Assembly: GCF_026965555.1 (NCBI RefSeq)
Contig: NZ_CP114040.1
Coordinates: 10,886,001-10,950,000 of the forward strand
Direction of reading: 5' to 3'
DNA length: 64,000 nucleotides
Source: Nannocystis punicea
GTDB lineage: Bacteria; Myxococcota_A; Polyangia; Nannocystales; Nannocystaceae
Shown here: positions 8,582 through 17,023 of the stretch, in pieces
Layout of the letters: every line of letters starts with the position of its first letter
Position numbering within the stretch: position 1 is the stretch's first letter
The notes under the pieces: generated by a model
Database searches by the model: none
Seen by the model: only the letters and a program-made list of their open reading frames with translations
What the model was told of the DNA's origin: nothing
Translations under genes and position numbers: made by a program

Positions 8582-10198
8582 GTGACGGCCAACCCCAGTG
8601 AGGACGTGCTCGACGGCGCAGCCCTGCGCCGCGCCGTCGACATGCTCGCGGGCAGCCCCGTGCTCGGCGTCGCCGTCGTCCTCGCCGCGCCGCACCCCGA
8701 CCTCCCGCGCGAGTCGGCCAGCGATCCGCGGCGCGTCCGCGTCGACCTGCTCGCGCTCTCCGCCGGCGGTCGCACCTTCGTCGTCCACTGCAACTGCTTC
8801 TCGCCCTCCGACCTGCGCCAGCTCGTCCCCGTCCTCGCCGGCCCGCACGCGCCGTACGTCGTCTTCCCCGACGCCCACTTCCACCTCACCGCCCTCGCCG
8901 GCCTCGGCCTGCCGGTCGCGCGGGTCGGCTGCACGCGGACCGCCGCCACCTTGCTCGCCGAGGGGGTCGTCGCCCGCCACGACGAGCTCGAGATCGCCGC
9001 TCTGGCCGGCCGCCACCTCGGCGTCGCCCTGCCCGGCGAATGGCTCTCGGGACAGGTCCTTCCGGCCTGGTCGCGCCTCGAGGTCGTGGCCGCCGCCGCC
9101 GCCGCCGCGCCCGCCCTGCTCCGCGTCCTCACCCCCGAGCTGCGGGCCCACGGCCTGTCCCGCGCCTACGAGCTCGAGTGCAAGCTCCTGCCCGCGGTCG
9201 TCGCCATGGAGTCCGCCGGCGTCCCCGTCGACGGCCCGCGCTGGGGCATCATCGCCGACGGCTGGCGCGCCGAGCTGCAGGTCACCGACGCGCCCGAGCG
9301 CAAGGCCCAGCTGGAGAAGTTGATCTCGACCTACGCCCACTGGCCGCGCGAGCACCTCGGCGACGACGGCCGCATGCGCACGCACCTGCACCCGCTGGCC
9401 ACCGACTCCGGGCGGTTCGCCTGCAGCCAGCCCAACCTGCAGCAGGTGCCCTCGGAGCACACCGCCCCGGGCCTGCGCTCGTGCTTCCGCGCCGAGCCGG
9501 GCCACGTGCTGGTGGTCGCCGACTACGCGCAGATCGAGCTGCGGGTGGCGGCCCATCTGGCGCCGTGCGCGGCCATGCGGGAGGTGTTCCACGCCGGCCG
9601 CGACCCGCACCGCGCGACCGCGGCGACCCTCGCGCGCAAGCCCGAGGTCGAGGTCACCGCCCACGAGCGCAAGCTCGCCAAGGCCGTCAACTTCGGCTTT
9701 TTGTTCGGCATGGGCGCGCGGCGCTTCCAGGAGTACGCCGAGGGCAACTACGGCCTCGTCCTCGACCTCGCCGCCGCCGAGCGCGCCCGCGAGGCCTTCT
9801 TCGCCACCTTCCCCGGCGTCGCCGCCTGGCACCGCAAGGTCTCGGCCCTGCAGCCCCGCAGCGCCCGCGAAGATCTCACCGTCCGCACCGTCCTCGGCCG
9901 GCGCAAGCGCTTCCTCGCCGGCAAGTTCAGCTTCAACGCCGCCCTCAACATCCCCGTGCAGGGCACCGCCGCCGAGGGCTTCAAAAAGGCCATGACGGCC
10001 CTGCATCCGGCCCTCGCCGAGCTCGGCGGCCGGGGGATCCTCTGCGTCCACGACGAGTACCTGGCCGAGGTCCCGGAGGAGCACGGCGAGGCGGCCCGGG
10101 CGCTGGTCCAGCGGGTCATGCAGGAGGCCATGGCCGAGGTCGTCCCCTCGGTCCCGATCGTCGTCGACAGCCGGGTCGCCCGTCACTGGGCCGAGTGA
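8582..10198 (+). CDS. Short family-A DNA polymerase without 5' nuclease domain
   Basis: The 538-residue protein has a complete Pol I-type polymerase core. Motif A is DYAQIELR (Asp314), motif B is R363-x3-K367 followed by NFGFLFG, and motif C is VHDE (His490-Asp491-Glu492). The template-binding phrase DSGRFACSQPNLQQVPS is at 275-291. The N-terminal 190 residues align in outline with a 3'-5' exonuclease fold, but the usual DxE metal ligands are not seen, so proofreading is probably lost. There is no 5' nuclease domain, and the protein is about 60% the length of E. coli Pol I. The Tyr of the O-helix is Phe375 here. A role as an accessory repair or bypass polymerase is inference. The start GTG 8582 is favoured by the TACACT hexamer. 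ATG 8642 is an alternative. Confidence 0.85.
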   Translation: MTANPSEDVLDGAALRRAVDMLAGSPVLGVAVVLAAPHPDLPRESASDPRRVRVDLLALSAGGRTFVVHCNCFSPSDLRQLVPVLAGPHAPYVVFPDAHFHLTALAGLGLPVARVGCTRTAATLLAEGVVARHDELEIAALAGRHLGVALPGEWLSGQVLPAWSRLEVVAAAAAAAPALLRVLTPELRAHGLSRAYELECKLLPAVVAMESAGVPVDGPRWGIIADGWRAELQVTDAPERKAQLEKLISTYAHWPREHLGDDGRMRTHLHPLATDSGRFACSQPNLQQVPSEHTAPGLRSCFRAEPGHVLVVADYAQIELRVAAHLAPCAAMREVFHAGRDPHRATAATLARKPEVEVTAHERKLAKAVNFGFLFGMGARRFQEYAEGNYGLVLDLAAAERAREAFFATFPGVAAWHRKVSALQPRSAREDLTVRTVLGRRKRFLAGKFSFNAALNIPVQGTAAEGFKKAMTALHPALAELGGRGILCVHDEYLAEVPEEHGEAARALVQRVMQEAMAEVVPSVPIVVDSRVARHWAE

Positions 10199-10294
10199 TT
10201 CCTCCCGACCAATCGGCTGCGTCCGCTCGACGCCGCGAAACCTCACGCCCCTTCTTCGGTTCCAAGCACGCCAGCACCCACGCGGAGCCCATTC

Positions 10295-11848
10295 ATGCAA
10301 CAGACCCTGTCTCGCCGCTCGTTCGCGGCTATCTCGACCCTCGGCCTCGGGCTCCCGGGCTTGCTCGGCGGCTGCCGAGGGACCACAAAAGCCGGGAGCA
10401 CCACCATGATCCCCGGTGAAAACGCCCCCCTCGCCGACCACCTCGGGTGGTTCTCCGTCGACAAGCCCACGATCGCGCGCGTCATGAGCGAACTGACGGC
10501 GCGCGGCGCCGACGCTGCCGACCTCTACTTCCAGTACAGCCGCGACAACTCGATCACGATGGAGGACGGCATCATCAGCCGGGCCAGCTCCTCGATCGAC
10601 CAGGGCGTCGGCCTGCGGGTGGTGGTCGGCGACCAGACCGGCTACGCGTTCACCGAGGACCTCTCGCTCGAGGCGATGCTGGCGGCGGCGCGCACGGCGG
10701 CGGGCATCGCCCACGGCGGCGCGGCGCACGCCCCGGTCGAGTTCAAGCAGCGCTCGCGGCCGACCAACTTCTACACGCTCAGCCAGCCGTGGGCCGAGGT
10801 GCAGACGGTGCAGAAGCTGCCGCGCATCGAGCACCTGGCCGCGCTGGCGCGCAAGGGCGACCCGTCGATCCACAAGGTCACGGTCAGCTGGGCCGACGGC
10901 GAGGAGCTGGTGCTCATCGCCGACATGCACGGCAACATCCACACCGACATCCGGCCGATGACGCGGCTGTGGTGCATGCTCACCGCCAAGAAGGGCGAGG
11001 TCACCCAGAGCAACAGCGCCAACCTGGCCGGGCGCCACGGCTTCGACTGGTACACCGACGACCGGCTCGAGTTCCTGGCCAAGGAGGCGGTGTCGCGGAC
11101 GATGGTGCTGTTCGACGCCAAGCGCCCGCCCGCCGGCGAGATGCCGGTGGTGCTGGCGGCCGGCGCCAGCGGCATCCTCCTGCACGAGGCCATCGGCCAC
11201 GGCATGGAGGCCGACTTCAACCGCAAGAACACCAGCATCTACGCCAGCATGATCGGCAAGAAGGTGGCGCCCGACTTCGTCACCATCGTCGACGACGCCA
11301 CCCAGTCCGGCGAGCGCGGCGCGCTCAACGTCGACGACGAGGGCAACCCGGTCGAGAAGACGGTCCTGGTCGACCACGGCGTGATGGCGTCGTACCTGCA
11401 CGACAGCATCAGCGCCAAGCACTACAAGGTGAAGGCGACCGGCTCGGGCCGGCGCGAGTCGTTCCGCCACTCGCCGATGCCGCGCATGCGCAGCACGTAC
11501 ATGGAGAACGGCCCGCACACGCGCGAGGAGATCATCGCCTCGGTCAAGAAGGGCATCATCGCCGAGACCTTCACCAACGGTCAGGTCCAGATCGGCGCCG
11601 GCGACTTCACCTTCTACATCAAGAACGGCTGGCTCATCGAGGACGGCAAGATCACCGCCCCGATCAAGGACATCAACATCATCGGCAACGGCCCCGAGGC
11701 GCTGCGCAACGTCACCATGGTGGGCAACGACTGCAAGCTCGACTTCGGCGGCTGGACCTGCGGCAAGGACGGCCAGAGCGTGCCGGTCTCGCAGGGCCTG
11801 CCCACCACCCTGGTCTCGAAGATGACCGTCGGAGGCGAGAATGTCTGA
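10295..11848 (+). CDS. tldD: TldD-family metallopeptidase with Tat/lipoprotein signal
   Basis: The 517-residue TldD protein carries the zinc motif HEAIGH (residues 297-302) and the family's GSGRRESFRHSPMPRMR stretch. With TldE it forms a heterodimeric peptidase that cuts small unfolded peptides. In E. coli the pair matures microcin B17 and degrades CcdA. The N-terminus is unusual: SRRSFAAISTLGLGL followed by LLGGC (Cys27) is a twin-arginine signal with a lipobox, which predicts export of the folded enzyme. GGAG lies 9-12 bases before the ATG. The gene overlaps tldE by 8 bases, so the two are coupled. Confidence 0.92.
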   Translation: MQQTLSRRSFAAISTLGLGLPGLLGGCRGTTKAGSTTMIPGENAPLADHLGWFSVDKPTIARVMSELTARGADAADLYFQYSRDNSITMEDGIISRASSSIDQGVGLRVVVGDQTGYAFTEDLSLEAMLAAARTAAGIAHGGAAHAPVEFKQRSRPTNFYTLSQPWAEVQTVQKLPRIEHLAALARKGDPSIHKVTVSWADGEELVLIADMHGNIHTDIRPMTRLWCMLTAKKGEVTQSNSANLAGRHGFDWYTDDRLEFLAKEAVSRTMVLFDAKRPPAGEMPVVLAAGASGILLHEAIGHGMEADFNRKNTSIYASMIGKKVAPDFVTIVDDATQSGERGALNVDDEGNPVEKTVLVDHGVMASYLHDSISAKHYKVKATGSGRRESFRHSPMPRMRSTYMENGPHTREEIIASVKKGIIAETFTNGQVQIGAGDFTFYIKNGWLIEDGKITAPIKDINIIGNGPEALRNVTMVGNDCKLDFGGWTCGKDGQSVPVSQGLPTTLVSKMTVGGENV

Positions 11849-13154
11849 CCTACTTCAGAGCGCCAAGACCGCCGTCGACCTGGCCAAAAAGGCAGGCGCC
11901 CAGGACGCCTGGGCCGCCATCTCGCGCGACCGCTCGGTCTCCCTCGTGTACCGCGACGGCAAGGTCGAGAAGGTCGAGGAGAGCACCTCCCGCGGCCTCG
12001 GCATCAGCCTCTACGTCGACGGCCGCTACTCGTCGCACAGCACCACCGACCTGCGGCCCGACCGCCTGGCCGGCTTCATCAAGGAGGCGGTCGCGCTGAC
12101 CCGCGTGCTGCAGCCCGACCCCTACCGCGTGATCCCCGACCCCGCGCTGTTCAAGGGCCGCCCCACCGTCGACCTCGAGCGCGTCGACCCGAGCGTCGCC
12201 AAGCTGACCCGCGAGCAGCGCGAGGCCTGGTGCGCCGAGATGGACGCCAAGGCCCACTCCGACTCGCGCGTCATCTCGGCCGAGAGCAACCTGTTCAGCG
12301 GCGAGTCGCAGGGAGCCGCCGCCAGCAGCAACGGCTTCGACGGCGTCTGGGACGGCAGCTACGTCGGCTACGCCTGCACCGCCACGGTGCGCGAGGGCGA
12401 GGACAAGCGCCCCGAGGGCTCGGCCCACGCGGTCGGCCGCTTCCTGACCGGCCTGCCGGAGCCGGCGGCCATCGCCGCGCTGGCGCTGCAGCGGGCGATC
12501 GACCGCCTCGGCAGCGCCAAGGGCCCGACGGTGCGCACGACGATGGTGGTCGACCCGGAGGCCGCGGTCTCGCTGATCTCGCGCGCCCTGTCGCCGCTGT
12601 CGGCCGCGTCGATCCAGCAGGGCCGCTCCTACCTGGCCGGAAAGCAAGGTCAGAAGGTGTTCGGCGACAAGCTGACGATCACCGACGACCCGCTGCTGCC
12701 GCGCGGCCTCAGCTCGCGCCACTTCGACGGCGAGGGCATCTCGGCCAAGCGCATGCCGCTCATCGAGGCCGGCGTGGTCCGCAACTACTACGTCGACACC
12801 TACTACGGCAAAAAGCTCGGCTGGGCCCCGACCACCGGCTCGGCCAGCAACCGCGTGCTCGGCCTCGGCGACAAGCCGCTCGCCGCCCTCATCGCCGACG
12901 TCCAGGACGGCATCTACGTCACCTCCTGGCTCGGCGGCAACAGCGACGCGACCACCGGCGACTTCTCGCTCGGCCTCCGCGGCCACCAGATCAAGGGCGG
13001 CAAGATCGGCGCGCCCATCGGCGAGATGAACGTCACCGGCAACCTCGCCGCCCTGTTCGCCAAGCTCGCCGTCGTCGGCAACGACCCCTACCCGTTCTCC
13101 AGCCTGCGCGCCCCCACCCTCGTGTTCGAGGACGTGCAGTTCAGCGGGACATGA
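11841..13154 (+). CDS. tldE: TldE/PmbA-family partner protein
   Basis: The 437-residue protein has the TldE/PmbA fold (early DGKVEKVEESTSRGLGISLYV-type region; late TSWLGGNSDATTGDFSLGLRG) and, as in the family, no HExxxH motif. It should supply the non-catalytic half of the TldD/E peptidase. It starts at ATG 11841 inside the end of tldD and has no signal peptide, although TldD has one. It could therefore act in the cytoplasm with uncleaved TldD, or be carried through the Tat pore as a complex with it. Neither can be settled from sequence. A strong hairpin follows the stop codon by 4 bases. Confidence 0.9.
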   Translation: MSDLLQSAKTAVDLAKKAGAQDAWAAISRDRSVSLVYRDGKVEKVEESTSRGLGISLYVDGRYSSHSTTDLRPDRLAGFIKEAVALTRVLQPDPYRVIPDPALFKGRPTVDLERVDPSVAKLTREQREAWCAEMDAKAHSDSRVISAESNLFSGESQGAAASSNGFDGVWDGSYVGYACTATVREGEDKRPEGSAHAVGRFLTGLPEPAAIAALALQRAIDRLGSAKGPTVRTTMVVDPEAAVSLISRALSPLSAASIQQGRSYLAGKQGQKVFGDKLTITDDPLLPRGLSSRHFDGEGISAKRMPLIEAGVVRNYYVDTYYGKKLGWAPTTGSASNRVLGLGDKPLAALIADVQDGIYVTSWLGGNSDATTGDFSLGLRGHQIKGGKIGAPIGEMNVTGNLAALFAKLAVVGNDPYPFSSLRAPTLVFEDVQFSGT

Positions 13155-13157
13155 CCC

Positions 13158-13187
13158 GAAGGACCTGTCGCTTACGACAGGTCCTTC
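13158..13187. terminator. Perfect 13-bp hairpin after tldE
   Basis: GAAGGACCTGTCG (13158-13170) pairs perfectly with CGACAGGTCCTTC (13175-13187) around the loop CTTA. It sits 4 bases past the tldE stop. There is no T-run, so it may be a weak intrinsic terminator or RNA-end stabiliser. It is also a member of the dispersed hairpin family. Confidence 0.6.
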
Positions 13188-13426
13188 GAGACAGACGAGG
13201 CGCGATCCTCCGCCCCCGGCCGGGCGGCGGCTCGCGCCTCGCGCCTTGTCGACGAGCGCCGGCGCCTCGAACCGTGTATCGTGTCGAGGCGCCATTCGCT
13301 CGGACGTCTCGTCCATGCCGACCCAATCGCCCGTCCGCCGTCCCGCCACGCCGTCCGAACGGACGCGTCGACATCGAGCGCGGTCGACCGCGGACGGCCA
13401 CGATGAAGTCATGACGCCGAAACCCG

Positions 13427-14518
13427 GTGACGAGGCGGCCGCCTCCTGGCGACGGACTGCGCGTGGCAGGACGGTGGAGTAGTCGCGTCCTCGGCCGGGC
13501 GCTCCGCGGAGCGCTCTGCGGCGTGCCGTCGCTCCTCGCTTGCTCCGCGCCTGCGTCCTCGGCCGAACGGACGGAGACAGCTCGACGACCGTCTCCGACG
13601 CCGGCGCTGTCAGCCATCGCCGTCGACGCGCCCGCGGTGGCCGTTCCCGACCCGCCCCCTGTGTTCGTCCCGCAGGCCGACGCTCGCCCGCACGAGCTCG
13701 ATCGGACGCTGTGGCGCTGCAACCAACACATCATCCTCGCCTTCTGGGGCGAGCACTGCGTCAGGGCCGACATCGACTGGGCGATGCTCGCGATGGGCAT
13801 CCAGCAGATCCACACTCGCTCCGACTTCGCGCTGGTGTACGGTCCTCGCGGCTCGTTCACGCCGACCGGCAGTTACACGGTCGCCCTGCGACGGACCGAG
13901 TGGCCCTACGGTCAGCGGTCTCCCGTCGACTACGGCGAGGCCCCGCTCCACATGGCCTACACCCTCGTCAATGACCACCTGTTCACGCGGGGGAGCCGCA
14001 AGCACGAGCCGCTCGAGTGCGTGCGCCAGAGCTTCGACGGCGACTTCGAGGTGTTCATGGACGCTCGCTACGGGGGTCCGCCCCCGGCCCCGGCCGAACG
14101 CGCCCAGCCCCACGAGCTCGACCGCACCGTCTGGCAGTGCGGCGCGCACAAGACCTGGGCGTTCTGGGGCGATCACCTCGTCGAGGTCGAAGCCGATCCG
14201 GCCACGAAGGATGAGCGCTTCAATGGCTTCGCTAGCCGCACCGAGTACGCCCTGAGGTGGAAGCCCGGCCGGCGCCTGACCGCGAGGCGCTGGCGGATCG
14301 AGCTCGCCGCCGAGAGCTACGAGCCGCGGTCCGTCGCGGGGCGCACGGAGACGCTGCGATACGAGCTGTCGGGCGATCGCCTGGTGGTCTCCGGCAAGTC
14401 GCTCGGCCGCGACCTTCGGTGCACGCGCAAGTGCTTCGACCTCGAGTACCTGACGCGCATGGACCGGCGCTACCACACCTTCACGCCTCCGGACGTCCTC
14501 TGCACGCCGCCGACGTGA
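13427..14518 (+). CDS. Lipoprotein with two copies of an unknown domain
   Basis: The 363-residue protein has a basic N-terminus and a lipobox (SLLAC, Cys39). After a Pro/Ala linker come two related domains, about 88-215 and 228-356. Both open with PHELDRT(L/V)W(R/Q)C, continue to AFWG(E/D)H, and end in (E/L)C-x3-S/C-F plus an aromatic/Asp stretch. I do not recognise the domain. Two Cys at equivalent places in each copy suggest a conserved disulphide. The start is uncertain. The GTG used gives a long n-region, and a GTG near residue 13 would give a shorter, more typical signal. Function unknown; probably membrane-anchored outside the cytoplasm. Confidence 0.65.
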   Translation: MTRRPPPGDGLRVAGRWSSRVLGRALRGALCGVPSLLACSAPASSAERTETARRPSPTPALSAIAVDAPAVAVPDPPPVFVPQADARPHELDRTLWRCNQHIILAFWGEHCVRADIDWAMLAMGIQQIHTRSDFALVYGPRGSFTPTGSYTVALRRTEWPYGQRSPVDYGEAPLHMAYTLVNDHLFTRGSRKHEPLECVRQSFDGDFEVFMDARYGGPPPAPAERAQPHELDRTVWQCGAHKTWAFWGDHLVEVEADPATKDERFNGFASRTEYALRWKPGRRLTARRWRIELAAESYEPRSVAGRTETLRYELSGDRLVVSGKSLGRDLRCTRKCFDLEYLTRMDRRYHTFTPPDVLCTPPT

Positions 14519-14584
14519 GCCCCGGCCCTCGCGCCCGTCGGCTCGACAAAGAACGAACGCGAGCGAACTGCCTCACCGCAGGCG

Positions 14585-15376
14585 TCAGTCGCGGAGCCGC
14601 TCGCAGCGCGGCTCCCCCGTCGTCATGTCGATCACCGACCCGAGCGAGCGCCAGCCCGGCTGGTCGGGCACGCAGCTGTCGGGAAACTCCCACTTCACGC
14701 CGCGCGGGTCGTAGGCGTGGGTGATGGAGTCCCTGCACGCCTCGGCGCGCGTGCAGCCGGCCAGCACCCTGGGCTCGCGGCAGCGCGGCCATCCGTACAC
14801 GGCCTGGCAGAACGCGTGCGCCTCGCACTGGTCGACGCGCAGGCGCTCGCACGCGCAGAACTCCCGGTCGTCCTCGGTGCAGCTCGGCGTGACCATGTCC
14901 ACCTGCGGCAGCGCCATCGCCCGCCGCACCGCCGTGTAGGGCCCGAGCAGAGTGACGCTGGTCAGCAGACTGTCCGGGTAGCTGTCCCGCACCCCGTCGG
15001 CGCGCGCGAGCTCGACGACCTGCTCCAGCCGCTCGCGCAGCTCCGCCTCGCTGAATCGCACATCGTTCCCGCGCTCGTCCTGGTGACGCTCGCCGAGCCT
15101 CAACGTCCACCACAGCAGGACGTCCGGGTGCTGCCGCGCCTGCAAGCACCGCGCGCGGTCCTGCGGGGCGTGGCACTTCTCTTCGACGTCCCCGGGCGCG
15201 AGCGTCGCGCGAGTCAGCAGCGACGGATCCATCCCCACCGGCTCGACCGCCGCGGCCACCACCTCCGGCGCTCCCGGCTCGACCGCCGCGGCGGCCACGT
15301 CCGGCGCTCCCGTTCCGACCGGTCGCGCGCACGCCAGCAGCCCCAGCACCCACGCGACGCCGCTCCCTCTCGCCAT
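14585..15376 (-). CDS. Cys-rich lipoprotein of unknown function
   Basis: The 263-residue protein starts MARGSGVAWVLGLLAC, a short lipoprotein signal with Cys16. A degenerate repeat follows (APDVAAAAVEPG / APEVVAAAVEPV), then a domain with about ten Cys in its second half (CTEDDREFCACERL, CEAHAFCQAVYGWPRC, CRDSITHAY, CERLRD), likely disulphide-bonded in the periplasm or at the surface. No family is recognised. ATG 15376 is supported by TAGCGT ending 7 bases upstream. The next ATG (15412) would put the promoter inside the gene. It converges with the preceding plus-strand lipoprotein gene. Confidence 0.75.
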   Translation of the reverse strand: MARGSGVAWVLGLLACARPVGTGAPDVAAAAVEPGAPEVVAAAVEPVGMDPSLLTRATLAPGDVEEKCHAPQDRARCLQARQHPDVLLWWTLRLGERHQDERGNDVRFSEAELRERLEQVVELARADGVRDSYPDSLLTSVTLLGPYTAVRRAMALPQVDMVTPSCTEDDREFCACERLRVDQCEAHAFCQAVYGWPRCREPRVLAGCTRAEACRDSITHAYDPRGVKWEFPDSCVPDQPGWRSLGSVIDMTTGEPRCERLRD

Positions 15377-15383
15377 TCGCCTC

Positions 15384-15389
15384 ACGCTA
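15384..15389 (-). promoter_or_regulatory. Candidate -10 hexamer TAGCGT, leaderless spacing
   Basis: Seven bases separate the hexamer from ATG 15376, so transcription would begin at or next to the start codon. Confidence 0.45.
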
Positions 15390-15483
15390 TCCGCGACCTC
15401 CGCCCTCGCCATCGGACTCCCGTCGTTCCTTTCGACGCCTGGCTCTCGACCCGGCCGTCGATGGGCGTGGACCTCCGAGCCAA

Positions 15484-16650
15484 TCACTTCTCCGCGATCG
15501 TCACCAGCCCCATGTCGACATAGCGCTGCTGCGCCGCGGCGCCGGTCAGGTACGTGTCGTAGCCGGGGTTGTCGCGCAGGTATCGCCCGAAGTACGCGAC
15601 CACGTAGGCGCGCGCCAGGTCGTTGACGACCGCGTTGGCGAGCGTGGGCGCCTGGCAGAACGAGCAGGTGATCCCGCACGACGCGACGTCGTCGAGGAAG
15701 CTCATGTGATTGGCGCCGTTCACGGTCACTTGCAGCGCCGGCGAGCTCGCCTCGGCGTAGAAGGTCGTGAAGTTCTCGGCCGCCGGCGCGCAGGCCATGA
15801 AGCCGGCGGTGTCGAGGGTCTCGCCGAGGAAGCCGAGCGGGATGGAGATCGGCAGCATCGCGCTGACGTCGGGGCAGGCCTGCATGTCGGGGCACATGTT
15901 GGCGCCGTCGACGGGATCGAGGGTGAGCGAGGCCTTGACGCGGGCGTCGAACATCGCAGCGAGCACGGAGATCTTGCCGCCCAGGGAGTGGCCGGTGGTG
16001 CCGACGTTGTTCACGTCGGAGATGTCCGCGAGGTCCGGATGCTCGGCCGCCCAGTCGAGCGCGGCGAGCACCTGCTTGGCGTTGGCGACGTGGTCGACAG
16101 CGCCGAACAGATAGCCGGCGTGGTCGACGTTGAGCACGACGTAGCCGTGCGACGCCAGCCGCGTGGCGTAGCCGGTGTACTGCGTCGGCGGCAGGTTGAA
16201 GCCGTGGGCGATCGTCACCACCGGATACGGCCCCGGACCCCGCGTCGGATAGTACGCGGTCACGCCGATCGCCTCGCCGTCGACGTCGATCTCCCCGACG
16301 AGCTCGTCGAACTGCCACGGACCGTCCTCGTTCGGGTCATGAACATCCTCGCCGGGCTCGCCGGTGGTCCCCTCGGTCGTCTCCACCCCGGTCGTGTCGG
16401 TGCCGGTCGTGGTCCCTGCGGTCGTCGTCGGTCCCTCCTCGGTGGTCGGCGCGACGGTCGTCGTCGGGCCCGTGGTCGAGGTGGTGCCCGTGCCGGTCGG
16501 ATTCGCAGCGCTCGTCCCCGGATCGCCCCCGGTGGTGGTGCCGCTGCTCGTGCCGCTGCCGGACCCGGTGTCGGAGTCCGTGCCCGACGACGTCCCGCCG
16601 CCGTTGCACGCGATTGTGAGGACAAGGAGAATGAGGACGGACCGCTGCAT
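15484..16650 (-). CDS. Lipoprotein alpha/beta hydrolase on a Thr/Gly/Ser stalk
   Basis: The 388-residue protein has signal MQRSVLILLVLTIAC (Cys15), a low-complexity Thr/Ser/Gly/Asp stalk to about residue 85, and then an alpha/beta hydrolase like PAF-acetylhydrolase or dienelactone hydrolase. The oxyanion region HGFNLPP, the nucleophile elbow GHSLGG, a likely acid in LDPVDGAN and the His of GANHMSFLDD are visible. A Cys-x2-Cys-x3-Cys-like group (CGITCSFC) near the C-terminus probably forms disulphides. It would hydrolyse esters or polyester-like substrates at the surface, but specificity is unknown. ATG 16650 gives the only clean signal peptide. Confidence 0.88.
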   Translation of the reverse strand: MQRSVLILLVLTIACNGGGTSSGTDSDTGSGSGTSSGTTTGGDPGTSAANPTGTGTTSTTGPTTTVAPTTEEGPTTTAGTTTGTDTTGVETTEGTTGEPGEDVHDPNEDGPWQFDELVGEIDVDGEAIGVTAYYPTRGPGPYPVVTIAHGFNLPPTQYTGYATRLASHGYVVLNVDHAGYLFGAVDHVANAKQVLAALDWAAEHPDLADISDVNNVGTTGHSLGGKISVLAAMFDARVKASLTLDPVDGANMCPDMQACPDVSAMLPISIPLGFLGETLDTAGFMACAPAAENFTTFYAEASSPALQVTVNGANHMSFLDDVASCGITCSFCQAPTLANAVVNDLARAYVVAYFGRYLRDNPGYDTYLTGAAAQQRYVDMGLVTIAEK

Positions 16651-17023
16651 GTCGCCACGTCTAGCGGCGCCCCCGACTGCGAGCAATCGCGGAACGCTCA
16701 CGAAACGCCGCCCAAACCCCGGTAAAGCGCCGGTTCTCGCCGCCTCGGCGTGGCCTCGCGACGACACCGCATTCACCGTTCGCGCCGCACCGTCGCGCCG
16801 ATCGCCCGCGCAGGAGCGGCGCGCGAGGTCTCGACACCACGCATTTTTAAAACTGCGTAGATTCGCTTTCTTACCCCGCGAACCGCCGCGCGCGGCCGGA
16901 GCCGATCACCCGGCGCCCGTGGTGATATGTCTTGATGGACATGTCCAATTCGCCACTTTCTCGACGACGCGCGCGTCGGTCGGCGGATGTCCTTCGGGAC
17001 ATCCTCTCGTCGACGAGAGCGCC
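16651..17023. other. Intergenic region with hairpins and an AT-rich block
   Basis: This 373-bp gap lies between the start of the hydrolase gene and the end of the flavoprotein gene, both on the minus strand. It holds an A/T-rich hairpin-like stretch near 16841-16862 (ACGCA...TGCGT), the palindrome GGACATGTCC at 16937-16946 and a perfect hairpin at 16985-17004. No gene is seen. Confidence 0.55.
16985..17004. terminator. Hairpin GGATGTCC-TTCG-GGACATCC downstream of NDH-2-like gene
   Basis: An 8-bp perfect stem closes on TTCG, which as RNA is the very stable UUCG tetraloop. It lies about 20 bases beyond the minus-strand stop at 17024 and may help end or protect that transcript. Confidence 0.6.

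Noticed and set aside
8480..11518. 1,012-residue minus-strand frame opposite the polymerase and tldD
   Set aside because: A low-complexity Ala/Gly/Val/Arg antisense shadow spanning two convincing plus-strand genes.
13158..13187. Classical rho-independent terminator
   Set aside because: The stem is strong, but no T-run follows on either strand. It is therefore recorded as terminator-like only.
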